Shown: positions 13,301-20,971 of the stretch, piece by piece
How the letters are laid out: the number at the start of each line of letters is the position of its first letter
Position numbering within the stretch: position 1 is the stretch's first letter
From: Purpureocillium takamizusanense
Taxonomy: Eukaryota; Ascomycota; Sordariomycetes; Hypocreales; Ophiocordycipitaceae
DNA length: 64,000 nt
Direction of reading: 5' to 3'
Assembly: GCF_022605165.1 (NCBI RefSeq)
Contig: NC_063068.1
Coordinates: 992,001 to 1,056,000, forward strand
The notes under the pieces: generated by a model
The model's input: only the letters and a program-made list of their open reading frames with translations
Told to the model about the DNA's origin: nothing
Database searches by the model: none
Position numbers and translations under genes: made by a program

Positions 13301-13399
13301 AGCAAACGCATGGTAGATTTGTTTTTGAGCAGTCGTCGAAAGCGCATTAAGGGCAGCAAGACGGGTACCGAGAGTGACGATTCGGCGGCATATATATAG
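10316..13399 (+). CDS. Hypothetical Ser/Arg-rich protein, 1,027 residues
   Basis: A single uninterrupted exon from ATG 10316 to TAG 13397-13399. I do not recognise a domain. The N-terminus is basic and Ser/Arg-rich (RSKSANSIF, residues about 17-25), and many scattered RxxS/SP motifs suggest phosphorylation. Most of the chain looks disordered. The C-terminus ends with a basic patch (SSRRKRIKG) that could be a nuclear localisation signal or membrane-binding patch. A 3 kb intronless frame with even composition and no competing frame of equal length argues that it is real. Function is unknown; it could be a cortical or septum-associated scaffold, as many fungal proteins of this composition are, but nothing in the sequence proves that. 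Confidence 0.8.
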   Translation: MLRRNSSRSKQRRPLVRSKSANSIFTSLTVIEPSDAERDALVAAKLSFDRAQARQSKSSRDVPSPSKDTTGCTLTRSNTVACGTDRIRDATARPRPQSSVGHCNMQKQQSIRFAGPNARPRKPLAVRANEASLAHHKALYEAEPCRSHQKLKLALSDYARNPGVVRAGGISPNGEGDPGLSPQRGLGAEPYSMGRLRKSRSMITALQTTSHFDTSDDPDDRLDTWLSAAQDGSDDKENAQARHFRGHSLRAPKSMSFLRGTEHSWSSSRVNNGVTSSIIPGHTAWRSASRTRLRRHPSLFFRSKHRRCETSIGMPRSLRNSSDNSAGQSSAFSGSSTTAIKHSGLRFTARKVSRSLRTRFKGLFGKPHSADDAVGPGIHFPQQPASETESCIIGISAEEPEEASVSIVPSHVPSLHAVPSNQQLRSRQGSLKSIYLEQHATSDDKSRVTSWTNSTNTVASAASHAEWERQRLSVIKENGMHVPSSARQCSRPAALTSGYQDTLSTNEQVYSALLQRLREKWQNDGENSCKKVEMRNFVPLRSSSVEHGDSWSPPTIRHVQSDDDVFQDTPKADGEVTEAHYSGLDKTNLVRMASYRAYPNPTAGDGLGLTPNRARPSYVEQPRSVAHTYASLGSPTGPFFRAASPYRRALRETIKDQQESGYTHALDTRYLSTLSALSLPSRHPSTVGSEQDLKKMYAESSYSCTTDDIDTGTSEEALATSPPTKHDHGDALVIAKHAACKHELLHSRDISEASSMEWKTWLSANVSKLETPSTTLNAEAKYDVSGSLPLTGHVRERAEIDSPGDLVKSEGALSAGKGDSTPLRQSNDLCKTQTFIDTRQGQSRGTDENSPPESCSRVHHGGSDRPPPVPLRSCLRTVPSLPSLGANEASNRRTTAMLPRMRSLNAMALATSPREEQLSSRRARARLGAGKLSPAKSSPGLTAAFKEQFGKATGDLTRRGLDDDRVLYLGSPQSRPKSPSVSDKEQTDWEAQKLGSKRMVDLFLSSRRKRIKGSKTGTESDDSAAYI

Positions 13400-13586
13400 G
13401 CGGGGATTGGCACCGATGACGAGACGAGAAGCACAGATGAATTATTGTTTAATTATTGTATGTGAGCTTCATCAGGGTATCGTAGAGGGGGCCAGCCAGA
13501 GAGAGCCTGGCCATGGCTGTGTGGCAAATAGTATGTATGGCAGCTTCGGGTCAAGAGCGCCGAGTCATGGTAATGATGTAAAGGAA

Positions 13587-15488
13587 TCATGACTTGTCAA
13601 TGGCTGGACTGACGTGAACTTCCCATAATCTCGCCATGGCTTTGGGAAACTCTTGTTTGCGGTCGTCGCTCACCCATTCATCGTACTCATGATGCGTGAC
13701 GGGCTCGGCGAGGAGGGCCCTAGCGCGGCCGGTCCTGAGAAAGTACATGAAGTCGACGGAGATGCGGACGTACTCCTCGAGCGCCTCCTTGGTGTTCATG
13801 CGGGCGCCGGTGGTCCAGCTCAGGATCCAGGGCTCGATGAGGGGCGCGTCGGAGACGCTCGGATGGGAGGTGCCGAGGCTGGTGACGAACCAGGCGGCGC
13901 CGGCGCGGCGCAGGACGGCGCGGACGAGGTCCTTGACGACATCGAAGTGGGGGCGGCGGTCGGGGAAAAAGACGGTGCGGGCGCGGGACCACGAGTCGGA
14001 GTGGACGACGAGGAGGGGCGCGCGGGAGCGGGCGTCGAGGTCGCCCGACGACTTGCCCGGGTCGAGGGCGATGCCACCGCGGGCGGGCAGCGGGGAGTCG
14101 ACGAGGGACTTGAGGGCGAGGGTGGCGCCGTGGGAGTGGCCCGCGATGACGAGCTGCGAGAGGTCGAGGCGGGAGGCGAAGGAGGGGAAGGCGACGGTGC
14201 CGCCGCCGCCGTGACCGCGGCGGGTGTTGAGGCTGGCGAGGGAGCTGCCGTTGCCGGCGTGGAGGGCCTGTAGGACGTGGAGCGCCTGGAACATTTCGGC
14301 GTTGCGGAACTCGAGCTGGTCGAAGAGGAAGCGTTTGCTGTCGACGGGCTGCAGCTTGCCCTCATCAAGGCTCCTGCTACTACGATGCCGGCCCCTTTTG
14401 AGGTTGCCACCGCCACCGCCGCCGCCGCCGCCTTCCTCATCACCATCACTATCGTCAACGTCACCGACGGGGGCGACCAGCTCCGAGGCGCGAAAGGTCA
14501 GCACCTCGCGGTCGGGCTCGCCGGGGAGGCGGACGAGCGTCCCCGGGCAGCTGCCGTCGCGGTGCTCCAGCGCGGCGACGACGACGCCCCGCGAGGCTAG
14601 TTCGCCGAGGTAATTCGTGTAGTCGGTGCGGGACGAGGCGTCGCCATGTGAGAAGAGCACGACGGGAAGCCGCCCGTTCTTGCCCAGGAGCGATACCGCG
14701 TCAGTGGCTGCTGCTGCTGCGGCGTCGTCCACGGGTAGCAGCGGGGCGTCGACACGCGCGGGCACGGTGATGCCGCCAGCGAGGAGCCACAGGAAGAAGG
14801 TGAAGACGGGCCGGACGAGGAAGTTGTCGACGTGCGCGAAGCGGGCGTAGCCCCTCGCGGTGAGGCTCACGGGCTTGGGGATCCAGTACAACGGCGACGT
14901 CGTTTGGTCGTTGCGTGAGGCGGAGGAGGAAGAAGAAGAGGAAGAAGAGGAGGAGGCATCCCCCGCGGCGACGGGATAGTAGAGCGTAAAAAGCACCGAC
15001 TGCAGCTCAAAGGCGGGCCGTCCGGTGGCCTTGAAGGTAGCGTTGGAGAGGAGGCGCGGCCCGTCGGCGAGCGGGACCTCGACGTCGACGGCGCCGACGG
15101 CATGCGGGCCCGTGTACGCGGGTAGGCGGGAGGCGAGCAGCGGGCGGCGCAGGACGACGGCGCGGACCAAGACGTAGAGGAGGAGTAGGGAGAGGAGCAC
15201 GTAGCGCCAGGTGAGGCGTGGGCGCAGCGCGCGGGCGGCAGCGCGCGGGACGCGGTGCTGCGACCACCGCGTTGTCGACCACCATGTCCGCGGCGATAAC
15301 GATGATATGGAGGATAATGAGAAGAAGGGTGATGCGTCGTCGGTGGTGAGCCAGCGAGGGGGCCGGTACCACTTGGGCAGCGTGGGCGTTGCGCTCGTGA
15401 GGGGTGCGTCGGGGGAGGTTAACAGGGAGGACGATGCCTCGTCGACGGGGTCGAGCTCGAATTCGGAGGAGGTGTCGGAGGAGGGCAT
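13587..15488 (-). CDS. Platelet-activating-factor acetylhydrolase-like lipase, membrane-anchored
   Basis: Intronless. I chose the ATG at 15488 (633 residues). The frame is open further upstream to 15650, but that stretch is a low-complexity leader containing a GAGGT repeat. A hydrophobic segment near residues 93-110 (LLSLLLLYVL) is a likely signal anchor, and a second weak hydrophobic stretch (FTFFLWLLAGG) follows. The alpha/beta-hydrolase core matches PAF-AH class: VVLFSHG oxyanion region, AALEHRDGS, nucleophile elbow GHSHGA with Ser452, acid Asp476 (GIALDP) and His542 (GTSHPSVSD). These residues fit a Ser-Asp-His triad. Family members hydrolyse short or oxidised sn-2 acyl groups of phospholipids. 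Low-complexity Ser, Ala and Gly runs sit in loops between core elements. Convergent with the upstream hypothetical gene (188 bases apart). Confidence 0.88.
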   Translation of the reverse strand: MPSSDTSSEFELDPVDEASSSLLTSPDAPLTSATPTLPKWYRPPRWLTTDDASPFFSLSSISSLSPRTWWSTTRWSQHRVPRAAARALRPRLTWRYVLLSLLLLYVLVRAVVLRRPLLASRLPAYTGPHAVGAVDVEVPLADGPRLLSNATFKATGRPAFELQSVLFTLYYPVAAGDASSSSSSSSSSSASRNDQTTSPLYWIPKPVSLTARGYARFAHVDNFLVRPVFTFFLWLLAGGITVPARVDAPLLPVDDAAAAAATDAVSLLGKNGRLPVVLFSHGDASSRTDYTNYLGELASRGVVVAALEHRDGSCPGTLVRLPGEPDREVLTFRASELVAPVGDVDDSDGDEEGGGGGGGGGNLKRGRHRSSRSLDEGKLQPVDSKRFLFDQLEFRNAEMFQALHVLQALHAGNGSSLASLNTRRGHGGGGTVAFPSFASRLDLSQLVIAGHSHGATLALKSLVDSPLPARGGIALDPGKSSGDLDARSRAPLLVVHSDSWSRARTVFFPDRRPHFDVVKDLVRAVLRRAGAAWFVTSLGTSHPSVSDAPLIEPWILSWTTGARMNTKEALEEYVRISVDFMYFLRTGRARALLAEPVTHHEYDEWVSDDRKQEFPKAMARLWEVHVSPAIDKS

Positions 15489-15550
15489 GCTTGTCTGTGA
15501 CGTGGTGTGACGTGAGGAGAAGTGGCCTGAAGGTGAAGTGAGCCGAGTCG

Positions 15551-15570
15551 AGGTGAGGTGAGGTGAGGTT
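15551..15570. repeat. Short GAGGT/GGTGA tandem repeat
   Basis: Four to five copies of a GGTGA unit in the leader of the PAF-acetylhydrolase gene. It lies just upstream of the chosen start codon and is one reason for preferring the internal ATG at 15488. Confidence 0.6.
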
Positions 15571-15924
15571 ATTACGGAAGAGCGGGTGAGACTGCGCCAC
15601 TGCCGGCAGCTAAAGAAATGTCCACTACCGTCATGTAAGTGAGTCGTCAATGCTGCAATGACGCAAGCTCTGGAGGTTGCTGCGGCGCTAACTAGTTGAG
15701 AGACAGGCTCGCTCGCTAATCGGATCCGCGCTTGGCGGGACCTTGCCGAAACACTGGGGACTGAGACCGCGGGATTGAGACGTTTATAGCTCTTTGATTC
15801 TGTTTTTCAGGAGCGACGATGGGTCTGTAAAACGCTTTTTACCCTAGCCCCCCAAATCGCATTGATGTCGAATGCCAGCCAGCTGTTCTGTGATCCTCTA
15901 CACAGCTACTTGCACGACTGTCAC

Positions 15925-16761
15925 TCAATCGCCATCAGCACATGAGCTTTCTTCCTCTGACCCCGCATACTTCGCCTTCTCTTTCAGATGCCCCTCCTCC
16001 GGCTGAGATGGACTCTCTTCCTCCTGTGGCTGGGATATGTGCGCGTCCTCTGGCTGAGCGGGTCTCTCCTCCTCGCCGAGCTGGGGCGTTCTCTGTCCGG
16101 CAAGCTGTAGGGCGCTGTCAGGGTCCGAATCTGCCGCCACGTAGTGTGCAAAGGTTTTGTGCGTGGTCAAACGCAGATCGTTGATGTACTGCTCGTATGC
16201 TGGGTCGCTGTAGAACATGACGGCGTCTCGACCACTTGGTGGCCTCTTGACAGTGGAGTTGCCTGATTGCGTGGTCTTACATGATCCCGTGAGAAGAGTC
16301 TCAGTGATCAGCACGTCGTTCGTATTATACTGCCCGGCGTACACTCTGACGGGATTGTCTCGATGCCAATAAAGCACCGAGACATCGCCGTCCTCGGATG
16401 CGGAAACCCTGCGAAGTCGAAACCAAGCAACCACAGTGAAATAGATCCTGCGCCGATACAGTCTTGAAAATTTATTCGTCCTGGGAATGGTGCAGTGTTC
16501 TTGGCTGCGTCCCTGGGCAACCGATGATGGAATATGAACGGTTGACGCTTCACCAACTTCGCCGATAAAGAAAAATTCCAGATCTTGAAAAGAGTCGGGA
16601 ATAGTCCAGACGTCATCTGCCACATGAGGGGAGACATGCTCATTTGCATTCACGTACGCATGTGTGGCATGCTGAGCCAGGTTCGTCGTTGTTGAAAGGT
16701 GGGTTGTTGGCCTTGTTGTTAAACAGAAGCCTTGCCTTTCTTGTTCTTCTTCTTCCCTGTC
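15925..16761 (-). pseudogene. Open frame overlapping gag in the -1 frame, unrecognised, probably part of a decayed retroelement
   Basis: The frame is open for about 278 codons but has no ATG near its 5' end. It begins inside the last 13 codons of the gag frame, in the -1 register, and ends at 15925. The C-terminal third is Glu/Pro/Gln-rich with repeated SQPEE-like units (QPEDAH, QPEEES, QPEEGH). I see no integrase, reverse transcriptase or RNase H motif and no clear zinc knuckle. The overlapping -1 arrangement is what a gag-pol element would show, but the content does not look like pol. It may be a decayed or captured segment, or an unrelated host gene whose first exon I cannot find. Confidence 0.35.
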
Positions 16762-17393
16762 TTAGCGCTGCCGTCGTCTTTGGCAAGCATCGTGACATTC
16801 TCGCAGTCGAGTTCCTGACGAGCGTTTCTCGCGAGGAACTCAGAGATTACCGCCTTTGTTGGTGGCTGTCCCTTTCCAGCATCGTGAGATCAGTTGTTGT
16901 ACCAGTCAGGTCTGGCTTCACGGAAGCCTTCCATAGCTGCATAGACGAAGAGCCTCTCGTCAGGCTTGTCAAGCACTGCTTCGAGTCGCGTCCAGCACCA
17001 ATGCAGCTTATTGGTGAATTGTTGGACGGTTCCAAATTTGCGAAGATCGATGTTGAAGAACTGTCTCATCGTGTCATGCATCGAGTCTTCCAGAACGTGC
17101 ATGAGGATCTTCTTGAGCCGCTCTATGGTAACCTTCGCCGTGGAGTTTACAGTCCAGCCGTCTTGCCTTAGCTTGGCAATCAGATCGTGACTGATGTTGT
17201 GTATGATGACGCATCTAGTCTTGATGTCGTCAAGGACCCATTCTTGAGTCGCAGGGTCAGGCGTTGGGGCTGTGAGGTGATCCTGAAGATCGCAAGCCAT
17301 GAGGGCAAGCTCGACTGTCACAAGCCAGCTCTCGAAGTCGTCGGGACCTTTAAGGCGCTGAATCACCTGGTTGATTACCGGCTGTGAAGACGT
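16719..17393 (-). pseudogene. Copia-type Gag-like polyprotein remnant with an in-frame stop
   Basis: The chain contains a Gag N-terminal signature of the Copia/UBN2 type (LKGPDDFESWL, then helical segments with RLKKILMHVLE and FTNKLHWCW). It ends in a Lys-rich tail (KKKNKKGKASV) before TAA at 16719-16721. A single TGA at 16890-16892 interrupts the frame after about 167 codons, and the same frame then stays open to the Lys-rich tail, so this looks like one point mutation and not an intron. There is no usable ATG; ACG at 17391-17393 sits where a start would be expected. An LTR-like segment and a PBS-like stretch lie directly upstream. I infer a dead or non-autonomous element. Confidence 0.6.
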
Positions 17394-17540
17394 GATGATG
17401 TCTTCGTGCCTTGTCTTGTGTTGTTTTTTCCCGGGCCTGCGCCTTCGCCAGTGGGCTAGGCCGGCCGGTTGAAAGCTTCAAATTGCGTGCACTCAGAAAG
17501 GAAGAGGAAGCTACCGACGATGCAGCTGTCACGGAGTATG

Positions 17541-17554
17541 AGGGCTCATGACCT
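17541..17554 (-). other. Probable primer-binding site (initiator-tRNA-Met anticodon-region type)
   Basis: On the minus strand this reads AGGTCATGAGCCCT, one mismatch from the complement of the anticodon arm of eukaryotic initiator tRNA-Met (core TTATGAGCCC). Copia-class elements commonly prime from this internal tRNA fragment (established knowledge; the tRNA sequence is from memory). It sits between the LTR-like segment and gag, as expected. Confidence 0.5.
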
Positions 17555-17697
17555 AACAAAAAGGGCACAGGCGCACAGCTGATGAAGAGAGCTTGATGGG
17601 CTATCAAGGGAGGAAGAAGAGCTATATAAGTGGCCGAGCGAGAGAGAGACGATGAAAGTGCCGGCCAACTGGGAGGCTGACCAACCCATCTATAACA
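17555..17697 (-). mobile_element. Candidate 5' LTR of the Copia-like element
   Basis: On the minus strand the segment starts TGTTATAG (at 17697), carries a TATATAG box (plus-strand TATATAAG at 17623-17630), then a pyrimidine-rich stretch, and ends next to the PBS-like site. About 143 bases is short but within the Copia LTR range. I could not find a second copy downstream of gag, so either the 3' LTR is lost or the boundaries are wrong. The terminal CA is not evident. Confidence 0.4.
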
Positions 17698-17910
17698 GAT
17701 TCAAAAAAAAATGGCCTTATAGATGGTGTGGTTCATCAGAAACATCTAGGGCATAGTTCCGAGGAGCCCTGGCTAGGTAATGAGGCAGTTGACACCCCGC
17801 GCTCTTGCCTGACGAGGGAGTGGTGACGGCGGCAGGTGCAGCTGGCCGGCACCTGGCGGTAGGCACAAGCACCCAATGACCCGTTTGCCACTCCATGGCG
17901 GGCAGCACCT

Positions 17911-18264
17911 CTACTCAGAGTATTTTCTTGACGCATCAGAGCAAGTAGTGGAAGCGTTGTGAAGACGTCTTCGGAAATATGCATATCGAGAGTGTTGGTC
18001 CTCGCTCCGACCTTCGGGTAACATGGCCCTCCTGAATGCCGACATGGTCTCGGGGCCTCCCGCTGACACTCCGTGGTGAATCGACACTGGGAGAATTGTA
18101 AGGGCAGCGTAATATTTCTCGTTGGTATCAAATCGAGCAAAGGTCAGCGCAGCCTCGTTGGCCTCTCTTGATGATCCATAATACCGAGGAGTCCGATCCA
18201 ACGAATACACGGTGCCATATCCCTCGTCACGGCTTGTCTGGGGGCACGTGCACGCAGATTGTCC
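17911..18264 (-). pseudogene. Orphan coding-like fragment of about 117 codons
   Basis: An open frame without ATG at a sensible place but with protein-like composition. It contains GYGTVYSLDR, which resembles a kinase glycine-loop end, followed by a segment ending ALTILPVSI, which loosely resembles a beta-3 strand but lacks the VAIK lysine. No other kinase motif follows, so the assignment is weak. It may be an exon of an unrecognised gene or a relic next to the retroelement. Confidence 0.2.
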
Positions 18265-18835
18265 TTATGAGGGGGGGTCCGGGTCCGTGTTTGAGGCTTC
18301 CATGCCGACCCGGACGTTTGCGCGCGTCTCTGTTCCCTCTCAAACAACCTTTGCAATCAGAGAGATGCCGTTGGCAAATACATACTAATCACTTCAAATT
18401 AAGTGCCAGGCAGCCCTGGCTGCCTGGCCCTCAATCGTGCGAGGACCAATAGCAGCTCAGCCGCTGCGGCACTCACGACGGTCCTGCTTGGCGAACGAAG
18501 CCAAAGGGACGACGCCTCACTGCGACATTGGCGAATGGCGTTGCGCGGGGCAGGCGGGAGCTGAAGTGCGGCGCATCACGGAGACACGCGCGGCGGGAGC
18601 AAGTCTTTCGTGAAAGACGTCACAGGCGTTTGGGGTCAAGCTCGTAGGTCGGTGTACGAAATACGAGACACTGACTATATAAGGATTTAACGACTCCGTG
18701 ATGGTGAGAGTTGATGGGAGAGAAGCGTCAATGGTCATAGCCTCTCAAACGAATACCAAAAAACATAGCACACCTCTCATTGCTTTCGTTGGCTTTTTGT
18801 CCCAGTCAGGACGAACTCACTGCAAGACCAAAAAA
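18265..18835. other. Upstream region of the VOC-fold gene
   Basis: Contains the promoter of the VOC-fold gene. Apart from the TATA box listed separately I see no gene or repeat. Confidence 0.5.
18676..18684 (+). promoter_or_regulatory. TATA box of the VOC-fold gene
   Basis: TATATAAGG, 152 bases upstream of the ATG at 18836. This spacing leaves a leader of about 120 bases. Confidence 0.6.
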
Positions 18836-19342
18836 ATGTCGCTCGGCATCACCACCTGCCTCCTATTCAACAATGAAGCCGGAGACGCCGCCGACTTCTA
18901 CGTCTCCGTCTTCGCCCCCAACTCGCGCATCATCACCAGGCAGCACTACTCCAAGGCCGGACAGGAAATGCACGGCCAGGAGCCCGGGTCCGTCCTCCTC
19001 GTCGAGTTCGAGCTAGGCGGGCGGCGTTTCGTCGCGCTCAACGGCGGGACCTCGGCCTCGACCCCGCCGCGGGGCTTCAACGAGTCCGTCTCCTTCCAGG
19101 TGGACTGCGCGGACCAGGCCGAGGTGGACCGCTTCTGGGACAAGCTCAGCGCCGACCCCGCCCGCGAGCAGTGCAGCTGGCTGGCCGACAAGTACGGCGT
19201 CTCGTGGCAGATTGTGCCCAAGCGCATGAAGGAGATGCTCGCCGCCGAGGACCGCGCTGCGGCGGACCGCGCCATGGTGGCCATGATGGGGATGAAGAAG
19301 CTGGACATTGCGGCCTTGGAGAAGGCGTTTGCGGGGGAGTGA
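18836..19342 (+). CDS. PhnB-like VOC/glyoxalase-fold protein
   Basis: Intronless, 168 residues. It begins ITTCLLFNNEAGDAADFYVSVF, the start pattern of the PhnB / 3-demethylubiquinone-methyltransferase-like group of the vicinal-oxygen-chelate superfamily. VLLVEFELGGRRFVALNGG and FNESVSFQV follow, then a CSWLADKYGVSWQ-type second half and a C-terminal helix (MMGMKKLDIAALEKAF) typical of this group. The in-frame extension upstream of 18836 lies around the expected transcription start, so the ATG after the A-rich AAAAAA context is preferred. Despite the domain name these proteins are usually not methyltransferases; their substrates are mostly unknown. The stop lies 76 bases from the stop of the convergent methyltransferase. 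Confidence 0.9.
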   Translation: MSLGITTCLLFNNEAGDAADFYVSVFAPNSRIITRQHYSKAGQEMHGQEPGSVLLVEFELGGRRFVALNGGTSASTPPRGFNESVSFQVDCADQAEVDRFWDKLSADPAREQCSWLADKYGVSWQIVPKRMKEMLAAEDRAAADRAMVAMMGMKKLDIAALEKAFAGE

Positions 19343-19417
19343 ATATTTGCGGTGCCATGTACATACATACACACAGTCGTTGCCACCAAAAGAAACAGGA
19401 ATGCGCAAGTCGTTATC

Positions 19418-20407
19418 CTACTGATCAAGATCACTCCTCTTCTTGACGACAAGAAGAACTCCCAAGACCGACCCTTTTAGTACCTCTTTGCCCTTGTCCA
19501 CGCCTGCCTCATGTAAAGCGTTCTCGATCTCGCGGCGCAGAATTTTGACCACGTCCTTGTCTGTGCCCACAAGCTCTGGGTTGGCCTGGTTCCAGCGCGT
19601 CTGCGCGCTCATGGTCGCCATCATCTTCTCAAAGCCGTCGAGGTCCACCTCGGCGTTGCTGACGAAGAAGTCCTCATCAGCGGCCCAGTCCTTACGCACA
19701 AACCTGGCCTTGTCAAACTGTTGAGCGACGGCACTCGCCGCATCATTGGTGTCGCCTCCAGGCGTCGGAGTCCACGGCAGAGGCAGGTCCACGTAGCCAT
19801 CCATGACGAGCTGGTTCCCGGGCGTCATGTGCGGTCGCAGGTTGACCTCGAAATGGCGGTCCATGGCAGCCTGGATCCTGGCTGCAGCAGGCATGGACGG
19901 GTGGGCGCGGATGTCGCCGTTGGTCCAGATCGCGACGCTGCCGCCGGGACGGAGGGCTCGCGCGGCGGCGGCCCAGAACGGCGGCATGTCGAACCAATGG
20001 GCTGCATTGGCGGCCGTGATGAGGTCGACGCTCGCAGGTGCCAGGCCCGGAAGCTTGTCTAGGTCCTCAGCGGCGCCACGTTCCCAGCGGATTGGGTCGC
20101 CGGTGGAGGAGGTGCCGCCGAGGGAGCTCGCAACGGCGAGCATGCCCTCAGAGGGATCGAGCCCAATGACGTGCGCAAAGCGAGGAGCCAGGGCACGGGC
20201 GACGAGACCAGGCCCACACCCGACGTCGAGGAGCGTATCGGGACGCCCGCCGGTCGACGTATGCTGCTCGAAGACGGCCTGGTAGACGTGGGGGCTGTAG
20301 TCGTGACGAGCCTGGACGTACTTTTGGCCTTGGGACTGATCATACGAGCTGAAAGTTTGCTCGGAGACCTTGGGCCCGGAGGCGTTGGACGAGTGTGAGG
20401 CGGCCAT
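19418..20407 (-). CDS. SAM-dependent methyltransferase, Tmt1/Crg1-like
   Basis: Intronless, 329 residues. Class I fold: motif I LLDVGCGPG at residues 59-67, acidic motif II residue Asp84 (GLDPSEGML), then AAEDL, motif IV region VDLITAANAAHWFD and LRPGGSVAIW. The N-terminal YDQSQGQKYVQAR and the AAHW signature resemble the trans-aconitate methyltransferase / Crg1 group of fungal small-molecule methyltransferases. A carboxylate of a small metabolite or xenobiotic is the likely acceptor, but the sequence does not reveal which. It is convergent with the VOC-fold gene (76-base gap) and divergent from the Zn2Cys6 regulator (564 bases between start codons). Confidence 0.92.
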   Translation of the reverse strand: MAASHSSNASGPKVSEQTFSSYDQSQGQKYVQARHDYSPHVYQAVFEQHTSTGGRPDTLLDVGCGPGLVARALAPRFAHVIGLDPSEGMLAVASSLGGTSSTGDPIRWERGAAEDLDKLPGLAPASVDLITAANAAHWFDMPPFWAAAARALRPGGSVAIWTNGDIRAHPSMPAAARIQAAMDRHFEVNLRPHMTPGNQLVMDGYVDLPLPWTPTPGGDTNDAASAVAQQFDKARFVRKDWAADEDFFVSNAEVDLDGFEKMMATMSAQTRWNQANPELVGTDKDVVKILRREIENALHEAGVDKGKEVLKGSVLGVLLVVKKRSDLDQ

Positions 20408-20606
20408 TGATGCGATATTCGGACGGTGAGACTGTCAAGTCGGGACAGTGAATGTGTGATGGGGATATACTTGGGGTATGTGAGATTGTGATATGTTCTG
20501 GCAGGTCGCCGTCAAGCAACTCCGCGTACGAGCACAGGCCTCTGCTCTTCCCTGCCGAGAAAGAAAAGACTTGGAGGAAGACATGATACTGCCTCCTGAG
20601 GACGCT

Positions 20607-20614
20607 TATTTATA
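20607..20614 (-). promoter_or_regulatory. TATA box of the methyltransferase gene
   Basis: TATAAATA on the minus strand, about 200 bases upstream of the ATG at 20407. Confidence 0.5.
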
Positions 20615-20640
20615 CGCGTAACGACAGTTCAGCTGGTTGA

Positions 20641-20650
20641 CGGAATTCGG
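20641..20650 (+). promoter_or_regulatory. Candidate Zn2Cys6 binding site CGG-AATT-CGG
   Basis: Two direct CGG triplets separated by four bases, 30 bases beyond the methyltransferase TATA box. Zn2Cys6 dimers bind paired CGG triplets in direct, inverted or everted order with fixed spacing (family knowledge). A single occurrence of a short site is weak evidence. Confidence 0.3.
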
Positions 20651-20971
20651 CATTGGAGATGCCTTCCGACGTGTTTAGTGGTCGTGGCTCGTGATTCGCA
20701 TCCCTAAACGAAACGGCGACAGCCCGAAGAGGAGACAGCGCTAGTCCGTTTCAGGGGGCAGACTGCGACCCCCCAGTTCGCCAAAACCCACCTTTCTTCG
20801 GCTTTCCTTACTAGCATTTACTTGCGAAGAGCATCGTCTTCGTTTAAGGCGACATGGGCACCACTCGTCGGGCTGTGCGTGCTCAACCGTTCATCCGTCC
20901 ACAGCCATGTTGGGCTGTACATGACATGACGCGCAATTGTCCTGCGCTGGCCAGATCGCTCGCACCTCACC

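Larger units (their letters stand above)
20408..20971. promoter_or_regulatory. Shared divergent promoter of methyltransferase and Zn2Cys6 regulator
   Basis: 564 bases between two divergent start codons. It contains a minus-strand TATA box (20607-20614) and a CGG-N4-CGG site (20641-20650), plus further scattered CGG triplets such as TTCGGACGG near 20420. This arrangement would suit control of the methyltransferase by the adjacent regulator, which remains inference. Confidence 0.5.
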
